A stretch of 28,080 nucleotides of DNA. It comes from an uncultured Agathobacter sp. GTDB lineage: Bacteria; Bacillota; Clostridia; Lachnospirales; Lachnospiraceae. Of this stretch, positions 8,384 to 17,207 are shown piece after piece (position 1 is the first letter of the stretch; each line of letters starts with the position of its first letter). The stretch is from positions 1 to 28,080 of the forward strand of contig CAKRDT010000027.1 of assembly GCA_934316545.1 (NCBI GenBank), written 5' to 3'. A model generated the notes under the pieces. The model made no database searches, was not told the origin of the DNA, and was given only the letters and a program-made list of their open reading frames with translations. The translations under genes were made by a program, and so were the position numbers.

Positions 8384-9892
8384 TTATAGGTATTTTGCAC
8401 TGAGTCTTAACAACTCTTCCTGATTGGTTTCTTTCGTGTTAACGATTCCTGAAAGATGTCCGTTGGACATAACACCAATTCGATTGGTAATACCAAGAAT
8501 CTCCGGCATCTCGGAAGATACTACGATGATCGTTTTACCTTCTTTTGCCATCTGGATGATCAGCTCATAAATTTCATATTTCGCACCTACATCGATTCCT
8601 CGTGTCGGTTCATCCATCATGAATACCTGTGGTCCTCTTTCCAGCCACTTTCCGAAGATAACCTTCTGCTGATTACCGCCGGAAAGACTCGTGATCATAT
8701 CTTCCGGTCCCATACATTTGGTATGCATGATCTTGATTTCATTGGCCGTCGCGTTTGTCATCTTCGTATCCGACAACGGTATTCCCGCTTTATAAGATCC
8801 AAGATTGGCAATCGTTGTATTAAAAGTAAGATCACCTTTTAAGAATAAACCATTCGCTTTACGTTCCTCTGTAATCATCGCAAAGCCATAATCCATTGCT
8901 TCTTTTGCACTCTTAAAATTCATAAGGTGTCCATTCAGGTAAACACGGCCTGCTGCTCTGGTACGAACACCAAAAATCGTTTCCAGAAGTTCTGTACGTC
9001 CTGCACCAACCAATCCGTATAATCCAAAGATTTCACCTTTGCGGACATCAAACGAAATGTCCTGCAGATGTGGCTCATACTTTGTTGACAGATGCTGCAC
9101 GGATAAGACAACATCCCCCGGAGTATTATCAACCGGTGGAAATCGGTTTTCCAGCACACGTCCAACCATCGCTGTGATCAGTTCATTCATATCAGTTTCT
9201 TTTGCCGGCTTGGTCATAACGAGATTACCATCTCGAAGAACGGAGATTTCATCACAGATTTCAAAGATCTCATCCATCTTATGCGAAATATAGATCAGTG
9301 AAATTCCTTGCGACTTCAACATTCTCATCATTTCAAACAGCTTATCAACTTCCTGAACCGTCAGGGACGATGTCGGCTCATCAAGAACAATAACCTTGGA
9401 ATTATAAGAAATTGCCTTGGCGATCTCACACATCTGACGTTGTGAAACCGACATCTTTTTCATCGGCTGCTCCAGATTGACCGTCATTCCCAGCTTTCGG
9501 AACAGTTCGGACGCCTCAGACTTCATTCTGTTTTCATCAACCATGCCCAATCCATTGCGCGGATAACGTCCGAGGAACAAATTGTCCACTACGTTTCTTT
9601 CCAAACACTGATTTAATTCCTGATGCACCATTGCAATTCCATTCTCAAGGGCATCTTTTGGTCCGGAAAAGTTTACTTCTTTTCCTTCAAGATAGATCGT
9701 ACCTTCATCTTTCTGATAGGTGCCGAAGAGGCACTTCATCATCGTTGACTTACCGGCGCCATTCTCACCCATAAGACCCATGACCGTACCCTCTTTCACA
9801 TCCAGATTGATGTGGTCAAGAACCCGGTTTCGTCCGAAGGATTTACACATGCCGCGTATGGATAAGACGATGTTATCTTTCTTATCTTCCAT
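8384..9892 (-). CDS. mglA: Sugar ABC transporter, two-domain ATPase
   Basis: The 502-residue product has two nucleotide-binding domains in tandem, as in MglA, RbsA and XylG. The first has Walker A GENGAGKST (42-50), a degenerate signature (VSQRQM) and Walker B with VIVLDEPTSS. The second has an altered Walker A GLVGAGRTE (292-300) with no lysine, and an intact LSGGNQQKV (402-410) with MMDEPTRGID. That asymmetry is normal for this family. It powers the MglC permease from the cytoplasmic face. AGGAG precedes the ATG. The gene is separated from mglB by 95 nt containing a hairpin, and mglC starts 18 nt after its stop. Confidence 0.95.
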   Translation of the reverse strand: MEDKKDNIVLSIRGMCKSFGRNRVLDHINLDVKEGTVMGLMGENGAGKSTMMKCLFGTYQKDEGTIYLEGKEVNFSGPKDALENGIAMVHQELNQCLERNVVDNLFLGRYPRNGLGMVDENRMKSEASELFRKLGMTVNLEQPMKKMSVSQRQMCEIAKAISYNSKVIVLDEPTSSLTVQEVDKLFEMMRMLKSQGISLIYISHKMDEIFEICDEISVLRDGNLVMTKPAKETDMNELITAMVGRVLENRFPPVDNTPGDVVLSVQHLSTKYEPHLQDISFDVRKGEIFGLYGLVGAGRTELLETIFGVRTRAAGRVYLNGHLMNFKSAKEAMDYGFAMITEERKANGLFLKGDLTFNTTIANLGSYKAGIPLSDTKMTNATANEIKIMHTKCMGPEDMITSLSGGNQQKVIFGKWLERGPQVFMMDEPTRGIDVGAKYEIYELIIQMAKEGKTIIVVSSEMPEILGITNRIGVMSNGHLSGIVNTKETNQEELLRLSAKYL

Positions 9893-9938
9893 TGCTCTTA
9901 CTCCTGTCCTATAATCGATTAATATGTCTTCTACAAAA

Positions 9939-9968
9939 AGTTTAGGGAGAATTTCTTCTCCCTAAACT
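9939..9968 (-). terminator. Hairpin between mglB and mglA (attenuator or mRNA stabiliser)
   Basis: A perfect 13-bp stem (AGTTTAGGGAGAA with its complement) closed by a 4-nt loop sits 19 nt after the mglB stop. On the minus strand it is followed by five T. It can act as a partial terminator or as a 3' stabiliser, either of which would give more binding protein than ATPase and permease, the usual ratio for such operons. Confidence 0.75.
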
Positions 9969-9987
9969 GTCTAAATCCTATCGGTTT

Positions 9988-11283
9988 TTACTGATTAAGG
10001 ATTGCTGTATATGAAGCTGCATTGTCTGTCTTAACCATGTTGATTGCAAATGCATCATACTGGCTTGGGTTTCCTAAACGGTTTGTAATATTGGACTCTG
10101 TCTGTCCGTCACCACCGATGTACTCAACATCAAGATTTAACAGATCATCATACTTCTGAAGAAGTGGCTGGTAAGTAGAGCTTAAGAAGTTATCAGCTGC
10201 ATTATAAATGTTCAGCCATACCTTCTTTGTTGCATGAGCAGACTCATCAAGCTGGTTTGAAACCGGAGCCCATGTAACTGTAGAATCTGTGAAATCCTGA
10301 TAGTTGTCAGCTGTAACTGCTACGTTTAATGCGTAGTAAGAACGCTGATCAGCATCATATTTGTAAACATCCTCAGTTAATACGTTTCCTGCATCATCAG
10401 CAGTTCCGATACCAGTGTCGATGTCAACGCCGTCTAATGCGTTACGAAGAACACGAAGTGTTAAGTAAGCCTGAACGTCAGCATGCTGGCTGATTGTTCC
10501 GCCGTATCCCTCTGCGATAGCTGCAACAGCATCACTGTTTGCATCGTATCCGAATGTAGCTACCTTGTTATCTTTTGACCATGCATTGAACATTGACATT
10601 CCCATTCCATCATTGTTAGATGCAACGATATCAATCTGATCGCCGAATGAAGATGACCATGTTCCGATTGCATTACCTGCTGTAGCAGCATCCCATGTTG
10701 CTCCTGCTGAGTTCTTCATTTCCTGTGAAGCAAGCTCACGTACTACATAATCTTTACCATTGACAGTAATCTTTCCATCCTGTACAACGCTTGCAGATCC
10801 GTCTGTGTTTGTTCCTGCCGGGTCACTGACGATTTCACCATTATTGTCAACTGCTGTTCCAAGAGCCTTACGAACACCTCTTGTACGAGCGATGGAATCA
10901 TTATGTCCGATATCACCGATTGCAAGTACGTATCCGATCACGCCATCACCGTTGCGGTCGATGGTATCAATATTTTTCTCAATGTAATCTGCGATCATCT
11001 GTCCCTGAAGTTCAGCACCCTGATTTGCGTCGAAACCTACATAGTAAGTATCTTTATTAAAGTTTAACGCTGTCATATCAAGTTCGCCTGTTGAACTGTT
11101 CGATGGCTGACGATTGAACCATACTAAAGGCTTATCCTTGTTGGCAACTTCTCCGGAGTTTGTAGCAGAAGCATTTCCGCCGCCCTGTGTTCCTGAGTTC
11201 GATGCATCTCCACCTGAGCCACATGCCATAGATGACATAGCAAGGATTGCTGCCATAGTTAAAACCACGATTTTTTTCTTCAT
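9988..11283 (-). CDS. mglB: Circularly permuted galactose/glucose-binding lipoprotein
   Basis: The 431-residue product is the binding protein of the mglBAC operon. A signal peptide with lipobox (SSMAC, Cys21) and a Gly/Ser/Asn-rich linker lead to residue 50, where the fold enters at what is residue ~120 of the canonical paralogue (PLVWFNRQP matches PIIFFNREP). It then follows normal order: calcium loop DRNGDGVIG (109-117), GHNDSIAR (127-133), Trp197, SNNDGM (222-227), FGYD (Asp247), to the usual C-terminal strand near 318-331. A ~20-residue linker follows, and residues 353-431 are the normal N-terminal segment (VWLNIYNAADNF with Asp364 and Phe366; AFAINMVKTDNA matching CINLVDRTDP). Sugar contacts are kept except the Asn256 equivalent, which is Gln266. 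GGGGG precedes the ATG by 9 nt. Confidence 0.93.
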   Translation of the reverse strand: MKKKIVVLTMAAILAMSSMACGSGGDASNSGTQGGGNASATNSGEVANKDKPLVWFNRQPSNSSTGELDMTALNFNKDTYYVGFDANQGAELQGQMIADYIEKNIDTIDRNGDGVIGYVLAIGDIGHNDSIARTRGVRKALGTAVDNNGEIVSDPAGTNTDGSASVVQDGKITVNGKDYVVRELASQEMKNSAGATWDAATAGNAIGTWSSSFGDQIDIVASNNDGMGMSMFNAWSKDNKVATFGYDANSDAVAAIAEGYGGTISQHADVQAYLTLRVLRNALDGVDIDTGIGTADDAGNVLTEDVYKYDADQRSYYALNVAVTADNYQDFTDSTVTWAPVSNQLDESAHATKKVWLNIYNAADNFLSSTYQPLLQKYDDLLNLDVEYIGGDGQTESNITNRLGNPSQYDAFAINMVKTDNAASYTAILNQ

Positions 11284-11464
11284 ATTGTATTTCCCCCTTT
11301 TGCTTGGTTGTTTGTTGATATTGACAGTATATCGATTTATGGGCTTTAACTCTATAGAAAATTTTTCGATGGATATTAAAAATTTTTGTATTTTTTCGTC
11401 ACAACGCCCAACGTTCTTATTATTTTAATCACCCGTTCGTCGCTTTGCACTATATCAAAGAGGT
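11284..11464. other. Intergenic region upstream of mglB
   Basis: This AT-rich stretch should hold the mglB promoter on the minus strand. A weak candidate is TTAATA and TATAGA with 17-nt spacing, about 55-80 nt before the start, and a TATACT lies nearer the gene. Neither is strong, which fits an activator-dependent promoter. No operator for the AraC-type regulator can be picked out with confidence. Confidence 0.4.
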
Positions 11465-11500
11465 AAAAAGCCTCTCCATGCTTGCGCAGAGAGAGGCTTT
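11465..11500 (-). terminator. Intrinsic terminator after the Bce-type permease
   Basis: A 10-bp stem (AAAGCCTCTC with GAGAGGCTTT, 11467-11476 and 11491-11500) is followed on the minus strand by a T-run. It closes the transporter operon a few bases after the permease stop. Confidence 0.85.
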
Positions 11501-11503
11501 CGC

Positions 11504-13537
11504 TTAAATCTGGTTTCCCACGATCCTGTAATATGATTTTGAAGTGATTTTAAACACAATATAATAAATGATTACAAACACGATAAATGTAACAAGCAGA
11601 CATCCTGCAAACAATGATGTGTTCGTCAGATTCAACATTGCAAGCAGTCTGGCCATCATCGGAAATGCTGCAAGCGTATGGATGGCTGCAGTCACAAGCG
11701 GCAGGAAAAAGACGATGCGTACCTGCGACCGGATCGATGCCTTCACCTCACGGTTGCTCATTCCGACTTTCTCCATGATCTCGTAGCGTTGCTTATCCTC
11801 ATACCCTTCCGAAACCTGTTTGTAGAAGATGATCATAACCGTTACCATAAGGAAAATGATTCCAAGATAGATACCGATAAAGAAGAATCCACCGTAGATT
11901 GCAAAGAATCCCGCCCTATTTGCCTGACGGCTCTCCACATAGTAATCCTTCACATCGGACTGTTCCTCCTTGGATGGCACAAGTTGCTTTCTGACCGCTT
12001 CGCCGAATGCAGCTTTCTGCTCGTCGGTGCCCGCAGGATCAATCCCTATGACATCGTTGTACTGATTGCCTCGGATCGACGCTGCATCGGCAAACAGATT
12101 CTGCAGTGTCTCCTCGGAATCTACAACCACGTAATAATCGTCCTCCAGCATGCTTGCCATATAATTATCCTGTGCGGCGGCATACACATGCGAATCCGCA
12201 ACCGGAAACAAATGACCAAACAAAGTAACCGTGTCTTCGTCATATTCCTTTGAAGCGTAAATGTTGACTTTTCCCTCCGGCACCTTCGGAACATCTGTTT
12301 CCGTAAATGCATCGTCCATCTGGATCAGGCTGTCTCTCGTGATCAGATTAACAAGCGACATCTGTCCAGCAAAACTGCCCCGGTTCGCCAGCGTAAAGTC
12401 CGCATTATCGCGGACTGCCAAAACATGCACATACTGATAATGCCGGAAATTTTCTGCGAAAACCTTCTGATCTTCCAGAATCTTTCTGATTTTTTTCTCA
12501 TTCTCTGCCGGTACATCATTCTTTAAATCTTCCTGCAAAGCATTCACATCCGAATACTCGGTGTACAATGTAGTCTCCATCGGATAACGCGCCGCAAGTT
12601 CATCATCCACGCCCGCATACATACTCACTGTCATGGACACCATGACGAGTACCATGGTGGAAAGGATACAGATACTTGCCAGTCCCGCCGCATTCTGCTT
12701 CATACGATAGATCATACCCGATACCGCGGCAAAATGCTTCGGATGATAATAGAACTTCTTATTGCTGCGCAGACCTTTTAACAAAGCGATACTCCCCGCG
12801 GTAAAAAGCAGGTAGGTTCCGATCATAACCAGTACGACTGCAATAAAGAACATTCCAAGAACCTTGAGCGGATTTTGCGTCGTAACCGCAATATAGTAAG
12901 CGACAGCAATACATGCCACCCCGAAGATGGTGCTAAACGCTTTGGTCTTCGGTTCCTTCTCCCCGACATTGCTGCCACGGAGCAGTTCGATCGGGTTTGC
13001 AAGTCCGATCTGCATCAGATTATGCACAAGTGTCAGAAAATACAGAACACCGAACGCAACCAGAGTCAGTTCGATTCCGGAACCGTTCACAGAGAACATA
13101 ATGCTTTCTTTATACTGAAGAATGCGATACAGAAGCATGAGTATCAGTTTTGAGAATACAATTCCGAATGCCAGTCCCCCGCCGATTGCGAGCAAAGCAA
13201 CAAACAGGGTCTCAAGCCCCAGTACTTTCGCAATATGGCGTTTCTCCATGCCAAGAATGTTATACACACCGATCTCACGTTTTCTGCGCTTGATGATAAA
13301 ACTATTCGTGTAGAAAATAAAGATATAGGAAAAAATCCCCATTACACCAACGCCCAGCGCAAAGATTATACGAAGGTTTCCCGCGCTCGGCATCTTGTCG
13401 AGTCCCTTGTTCCCGTTTAAAAAGAGGATCAGATAAAACATCGCCACCGTCATAATACCCGAGAGTATATATGGAAGATAAAGCGGCTTATTGTTTTTCA
13501 TATTGGTTTTCGCCAGCTTTACATACAGATTATTCAT
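11504..13537 (-). CDS. Bce-type ABC transporter permease (FtsX-like)
   Basis: The 677-residue product has the layout of the BceB/VraE/YxdM family: clusters of membrane helices with FtsX-like repeats near both ends and one large extracellular domain (roughly 305-545) between helices 7 and 8. These permeases recognise peptide antibiotics that bind cell-wall lipid intermediates, and also pass a flux signal to a partner kinase. The frame continues to an ATG at 13549, but ATG 13535-13537 (MNNLYVKLAKTN) overlaps the ATPase stop by 8 nt and fits translational coupling. The peptide substrate cannot be inferred. Confidence 0.9.
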   Translation of the reverse strand: MNNLYVKLAKTNMKNNKPLYLPYILSGIMTVAMFYLILFLNGNKGLDKMPSAGNLRIIFALGVGVMGIFSYIFIFYTNSFIIKRRKREIGVYNILGMEKRHIAKVLGLETLFVALLAIGGGLAFGIVFSKLILMLLYRILQYKESIMFSVNGSGIELTLVAFGVLYFLTLVHNLMQIGLANPIELLRGSNVGEKEPKTKAFSTIFGVACIAVAYYIAVTTQNPLKVLGMFFIAVVLVMIGTYLLFTAGSIALLKGLRSNKKFYYHPKHFAAVSGMIYRMKQNAAGLASICILSTMVLVMVSMTVSMYAGVDDELAARYPMETTLYTEYSDVNALQEDLKNDVPAENEKKIRKILEDQKVFAENFRHYQYVHVLAVRDNADFTLANRGSFAGQMSLVNLITRDSLIQMDDAFTETDVPKVPEGKVNIYASKEYDEDTVTLFGHLFPVADSHVYAAAQDNYMASMLEDDYYVVVDSEETLQNLFADAASIRGNQYNDVIGIDPAGTDEQKAAFGEAVRKQLVPSKEEQSDVKDYYVESRQANRAGFFAIYGGFFFIGIYLGIIFLMVTVMIIFYKQVSEGYEDKQRYEIMEKVGMSNREVKASIRSQVRIVFFLPLVTAAIHTLAAFPMMARLLAMLNLTNTSLFAGCLLVTFIVFVIIYYIVFKITSKSYYRIVGNQI

Positions 13538-14297
13538 GTTTCTCACCACCTGTCGTCAAAACGGTCAGTGCGTCAGAAATCTTAACATACAGCTGCTCGT
13601 TCGTCATATTGCCGCGATAAATCTGGTGGAACACTTCTCCATCCTTGATAAAAAGTACACGATTCGCGTGACTTGCCGCCTTGGTACTGTGCGTTACCAT
13701 AAGGATCGTCTGCCCATCCTCATTAATCTGGTTAAACAACTCCAGCAGTTCACCGGATGCCTTAGAGTCAAGTGCTCCTGTCGGCTCATCCGCAAGGATC
13801 AGTTCGGGTTTTGTGATCAGTGCACGTGCAACTGCCGCTCTCTGCTTTTGTCCGCCAGACACCTCATACGGATATTTGTCAAGGATCTGATCGATTCCAA
13901 GCTTGATAGCGATCGGCATCAGCCACTCCTGCATCTGTTTGTATGGAACACTCGATAACACAAGTGGAAGAAAGATATTGTCTTTCAGTGAGAAATTATC
14001 CAGCAGATTAAAGTCCTGAAATACAAATCCGAGATGCTCCCGGCGAAAGGTTGCCAGCTCCTTTTCCTTGACCGATACCAGATTCTTTCCGTTGATCAGC
14101 ACTTCTCCGGCCGTCGGCTTATCGAGTGCTGCCAAAATATTAAGCAGCGTTGTCTTACCCGATCCTGACTCTCCCATGATCGCGACATACTCTCCCTGTT
14201 CCACAGAAAAATTGATATTGGACAATGCCTGTATCTGATTGCCTCCGAACCGTGTCGTATATATCTTTTTCAGATTACTAACTTCTAAGATTGCCAT
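13530..14297 (-). CDS. Bce-type ABC transporter ATPase
   Basis: The 255-residue product is a single nucleotide-binding domain of the MacB/BceA class. It has Walker A GESGSGKTT, Q-loop FVFQDFNLLD, signature VSGGQKQR and Walker B LILADEPTGALDS, with the family N-terminal stretch KIYTTRFGGNQ. It energises the FtsX-like permease whose gene overlaps its 3' end. Two in-frame ATGs lie close together. AAGGAG is only 2 nt from the first (14306) and 11 nt from the second (14297), so the second is preferred, giving a start at MAILEV. Its promoter and operator lie in the 170-nt gap after the kinase gene, so the transporter is probably induced through the neighbouring two-component system. Confidence 0.93.
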   Translation of the reverse strand: MAILEVSNLKKIYTTRFGGNQIQALSNINFSVEQGEYVAIMGESGSGKTTLLNILAALDKPTAGEVLINGKNLVSVKEKELATFRREHLGFVFQDFNLLDNFSLKDNIFLPLVLSSVPYKQMQEWLMPIAIKLGIDQILDKYPYEVSGGQKQRAAVARALITKPELILADEPTGALDSKASGELLELFNQINEDGQTILMVTHSTKAASHANRVLFIKDGEVFHQIYRGNMTNEQLYVKISDALTVLTTGGEKHE

Positions 14298-14342
14298 CTT
14301 TTCCATTGCTCCTTCTCATTTTGTTTCGTTCTTACAAATGGA

Positions 14343-14351
14343 AGTATAGCA
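14343..14351 (-). promoter_or_regulatory. Extended -10 element of the Bce-type transporter promoter
   Basis: The minus strand reads TGCTATACT about 46 nt before the preferred ATPase start. The -35 position (TGGCTG at 17-nt spacing) is poor, as expected for an activator-driven promoter. The operator at 14399-14418 lies about 50 nt further upstream. Confidence 0.55.
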
Positions 14352-14398
14352 AAAGGCCGAAACGCCAGCCATCGATTCAACTTACATTTCGACCTCCT

Positions 14399-14418
14399 AT
14401 CTTACAAGTTTGTAAGAT
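14399..14418. promoter_or_regulatory. BceR-type operator (inverted repeat)
   Basis: A perfect 9-bp inverted repeat with a 2-nt centre reads ATCTTACAAGTTTGTAAGAT. It contains TTACA-AGTT-TGTAA, which matches the TNACA-N4-TGTAA pattern described for BceR-like regulators. Its position between kinase and ATPase genes, upstream of an extended -10, is where such operators control the transporter genes. Confidence 0.8.
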
Positions 14419-14465
14419 TACACATATTTTCACCATTCACGTTTTCCGTTCTCAGACACAACCTG

Positions 14466-15482
14466 TCACTTCTTTATCTTTTGAAATCCGATCCACACCG
14501 TCGTCCCGATTCCATACTCCGATTCGAGCCGGATGCTGTGTCCCAGCTTATTTAATACGAGCTTGCTTAAATGCAACCCAATTCCCGTCGATTTCTTGTC
14601 GGAATGACCATTGTAACCGGTATACCCGTTCTCAAACACGCGCGTTAAGTCCTCCGCCTTAATTCCGATTCCGTGATCCGTAATCTTCAGATAGTCCCAG
14701 TCCGGCTCATGCACGGTCTCGATGTTGATTAACTGCCCCTCATGCGAATATTTGATCGCATTCGAAAGAATCTGTTCGATTGCAAATGATACCCACTTTG
14801 CATCGGTCGTAACCATGATATCCGTGCCTGCATATTGAAGCGGAATGCGTCTGCGTACCATAATCTTCGCATATTTGCGAACCACCTCGCGCACAAGTTC
14901 ATCTAAATGAAGTTTCTCAAGTACATAATCATTGCCCGGTGTATTCACCCTCTGATACTGCAGTGCCATATTGACATACTGTTCAATATCAAACAATTCT
15001 TTTTCCATCTCCGACTGCTGTTGTAACAGTTCTCCGTTCTCCATCTGATTCCGTTGCACCTGAAGCAAAAGCTGCAATGCAGAGATCGGTGTCTTAATCT
15101 GATGTACCCACATGGAATAGTATTCGCGCATCTCCGTCTGATTTCTTGCATAGGCTGCCGCTTCCAGCTTCCGCTTCATCGAGACGTCCTCAATCATTTC
15201 CTGATAAAGATTCTCGATCATATCCCCACTCTCCCGAATCAGAGTACTCTCATTTTTAAGATGATTCCCGGCTTCCTCCAACTTTCGGATTCTCCCCACA
15301 TAGGCGGCAAAACCACTCACAAATAACATGACAAACAAGAATAGTTCCAATCCAGCAAAATACATAATATCCCATGCACAAACATGCATCAGGAACATAT
15401 AAAACAACGCAAACGCCATCATAAGTACCGTACATGCCATCCAAAGGCGATTTCTTTTCATATAAGACGCTATCCGTTTCAT
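14466..15482 (-). CDS. Intramembrane-sensing histidine kinase, BceS type
   Basis: The 338-residue product starts with two membrane helices (about 12-32 and 40-60) joined by only a few outside residues, so it has no sensor domain of its own, the mark of BceS-like kinases. The dimerisation domain carries His127 in MWVHQIKTPISAL. The ATPase domain has the N-box (EQILSNAIKYS), DHGIGI and STGIGLHLSKLVL. Such kinases receive their signal from the partner ABC permease. The start ATG overlaps the regulator stop as ATGA, so the two are translationally coupled. The transporter genes follow after the operator-containing gap. Confidence 0.93.
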   Translation of the reverse strand: MKRIASYMKRNRLWMACTVLMMAFALFYMFLMHVCAWDIMYFAGLELFLFVMLFVSGFAAYVGRIRKLEEAGNHLKNESTLIRESGDMIENLYQEMIEDVSMKRKLEAAAYARNQTEMREYYSMWVHQIKTPISALQLLLQVQRNQMENGELLQQQSEMEKELFDIEQYVNMALQYQRVNTPGNDYVLEKLHLDELVREVVRKYAKIMVRRRIPLQYAGTDIMVTTDAKWVSFAIEQILSNAIKYSHEGQLINIETVHEPDWDYLKITDHGIGIKAEDLTRVFENGYTGYNGHSDKKSTGIGLHLSKLVLNKLGHSIRLESEYGIGTTVWIGFQKIKK

Positions 15483-16150
15483 CCGATTCGGTAACCAATT
15501 CCTTTCTTTGTCACAATAAAGTCCTCAAGTCCAATCGTTGCAAGCTTCTTGCGTAGACGATTCACATTGACAGAAAGCGTGTTCTCATCCACGTACTCAT
15601 CATTCTCCCAAAGCTTCGTCATCAGCGCATCACGGGAAACGATCTTCTCCTTATTTTCAAACAAGGTCTGCAAAATACGAAGCTCATTCTTCGTCAGTTC
15701 CACTTTCTGCTCCTCATACATCAGTGTCGCATCCGTAAGATTAAGAATCGCGCCATTGTGCTCACAAACACTTGCACTCCCCGCGAAATCATAGCTTCTT
15801 CGAAGCAGGGCCTGCACCTTCGCCGTCAATACTTCGAGTGTAAACGGTTTCGGAATGAAATCATCCCCACCCATACTGACTGCCATCACAATATTCATAT
15901 CATCCGACATCGATGATAAAAAGATGATCGGCAGCTGCGATACCTGACGGATCTGCGTACACCAGTGATACCCGTTATAAAAAGGCAGATGAATATCCAT
16001 CAACACAAGCTGCGGATCAAACGCCGCAAACTCCGCCATCACATCATTAAAATTTTCCACACAGTGCACCGTGTAATTCCACTTTTCCAAATGACTTTTT
16101 ACGGTCTTGGCAATGATTTCATCATCTTCCACGATAAAAATGCGATACAT
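15479..16150 (-). CDS. OmpR-family response regulator, BceR type
   Basis: The 223-residue product has a receiver domain with Asp9/Asp10, phosphoacceptor Asp52 (MDIHLPFYNG), Ser79/Ser80 and Lys101 (IPKPF). A winged-helix DNA-binding domain follows (about 130-223, with VDENTLSVNVNRLRKKL). GAGGAG precedes the ATG. It is the first gene of the regulator-kinase pair and the obvious candidate to bind the inverted repeat at 14399-14418 and switch on the ABC transporter genes. Confidence 0.93.
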   Translation of the reverse strand: MYRIFIVEDDEIIAKTVKSHLEKWNYTVHCVENFNDVMAEFAAFDPQLVLMDIHLPFYNGYHWCTQIRQVSQLPIIFLSSMSDDMNIVMAVSMGGDDFIPKPFTLEVLTAKVQALLRRSYDFAGSASVCEHNGAILNLTDATLMYEEQKVELTKNELRILQTLFENKEKIVSRDALMTKLWENDEYVDENTLSVNVNRLRKKLATIGLEDFIVTKKGIGYRIG

Positions 16151-16256
16151 GATTAACTCCTCTTCGTGTTTCTTTCGTCGATCAACACATCATTCTTCGC
16201 AATGTTTCCCCTAATGTTTTTCTTCACGCTTCTATTCATATTGGTCTTACGAATGA

Positions 16257-17135
16257 TTATTCCCGGTTCTCCTTACCTGTCTTTATGATTTTCGGAACAA
16301 CCGCTCCCGGCTGCGTGACCGCCGTACTTAAGATGATCTTCACGATCCATATAAAAAAGATCATAACAAGGATCGGGATCAGACAGGTTGTGACGATCAG
16401 CACCGCAAGTCCGTCGACAAACTTATTCAACATATACTTGAATTGCTCCGTTGCTCCGCCGATCGTGTCTTTTGCCTGATCGATCGTATCCTTCGCCTTG
16501 TCGATCAGTCCTGATAAGAATCCCTCATCCTGTGTATCCTGCGCTTCTTTCTCCTGCGCATTTGCCGCATCCTCCGTCTGACTGACCAGATTCTCCGTTT
16601 CCGCAAGTGTCATGTCAATGGATTCCTGATAGGTGCTATAGATCAATTGTGACACGTGCACACTCACCGGAATGACCGCATACAGTGCCAGTGCGAGGAG
16701 CAGGATCTTTACTCCAAGCTTCCAGAAAAGCTCCTTATTCACTGCAAAGAACAAAGCGATCGCAGCCATCGCCACCGGTATCAGCCACCTGAAAGTCAAC
16801 GCTCCCAGAATCGTCAGCAGATATTTTTCAAGATAGATTGCTGATACCACGATCAGAAAATATCCGCTCAGATCCGTCAATTTTTCAGCGATCGGCGTTC
16901 CGGTATCGCCCGGTGCCAGCGTGATGGCCGCCGAGAGTGCGGTCGCACCCGCACACAGTTCCAAAGCCGTGGTCTTCTTTTCATCCAGATAGGTAATGGT
17001 TTCCTTATTCAGTTTATAATCTGGCGACGAAAAGTTCTTCGCAAGAACCACGTTCGAAACAACCGCGATCACAACACACAGCGCAATCATGCACCATTTT
17101 AAAATCCGGTTTTCTTTTGTTTTCAATCGTTCCAT
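16257..17135 (-). CDS. Hypothetical multi-pass membrane protein
   Basis: I do not recognise this 292-residue protein. It has an N-terminal helix (about 13-32), a group of hydrophobic stretches (about 57-75, 90-108, 117-132 and 141-158) and a strong helix near the C-terminus (about 240-268). Between the last two lies a polar, acidic stretch (about 170-205), then an amphipathic segment with two near copies of AKDTI. It has a good ribosome binding site (GGAGGG, 6 nt before the ATG) and base composition like its upstream neighbours. It lies 106 nt upstream of the Bce-type regulator gene on the same strand, so it could be cotranscribed with it. A coding gene is well supported; no function is assigned. 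Confidence 0.8.
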   Translation of the reverse strand: MERLKTKENRILKWCMIALCVVIAVVSNVVLAKNFSSPDYKLNKETITYLDEKKTTALELCAGATALSAAITLAPGDTGTPIAEKLTDLSGYFLIVVSAIYLEKYLLTILGALTFRWLIPVAMAAIALFFAVNKELFWKLGVKILLLALALYAVIPVSVHVSQLIYSTYQESIDMTLAETENLVSQTEDAANAQEKEAQDTQDEGFLSGLIDKAKDTIDQAKDTIGGATEQFKYMLNKFVDGLAVLIVTTCLIPILVMIFFIWIVKIILSTAVTQPGAVVPKIIKTGKENRE

Positions 17136-17207
17136 GTTCTCCCTCCTTCGCCTTTTCGTAGATTCTCAGACGATTTCTTATTTAAATAAGCCGAGTACTG
17201 TTCCGCT

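Noticed and set aside
9988..11283. MglB treated as a truncated or chimeric gene caused by misassembly
   Set aside because: One intact frame carries a signal peptide, linkers at both new joints and all fold segments once each; a misjoin would not give this.
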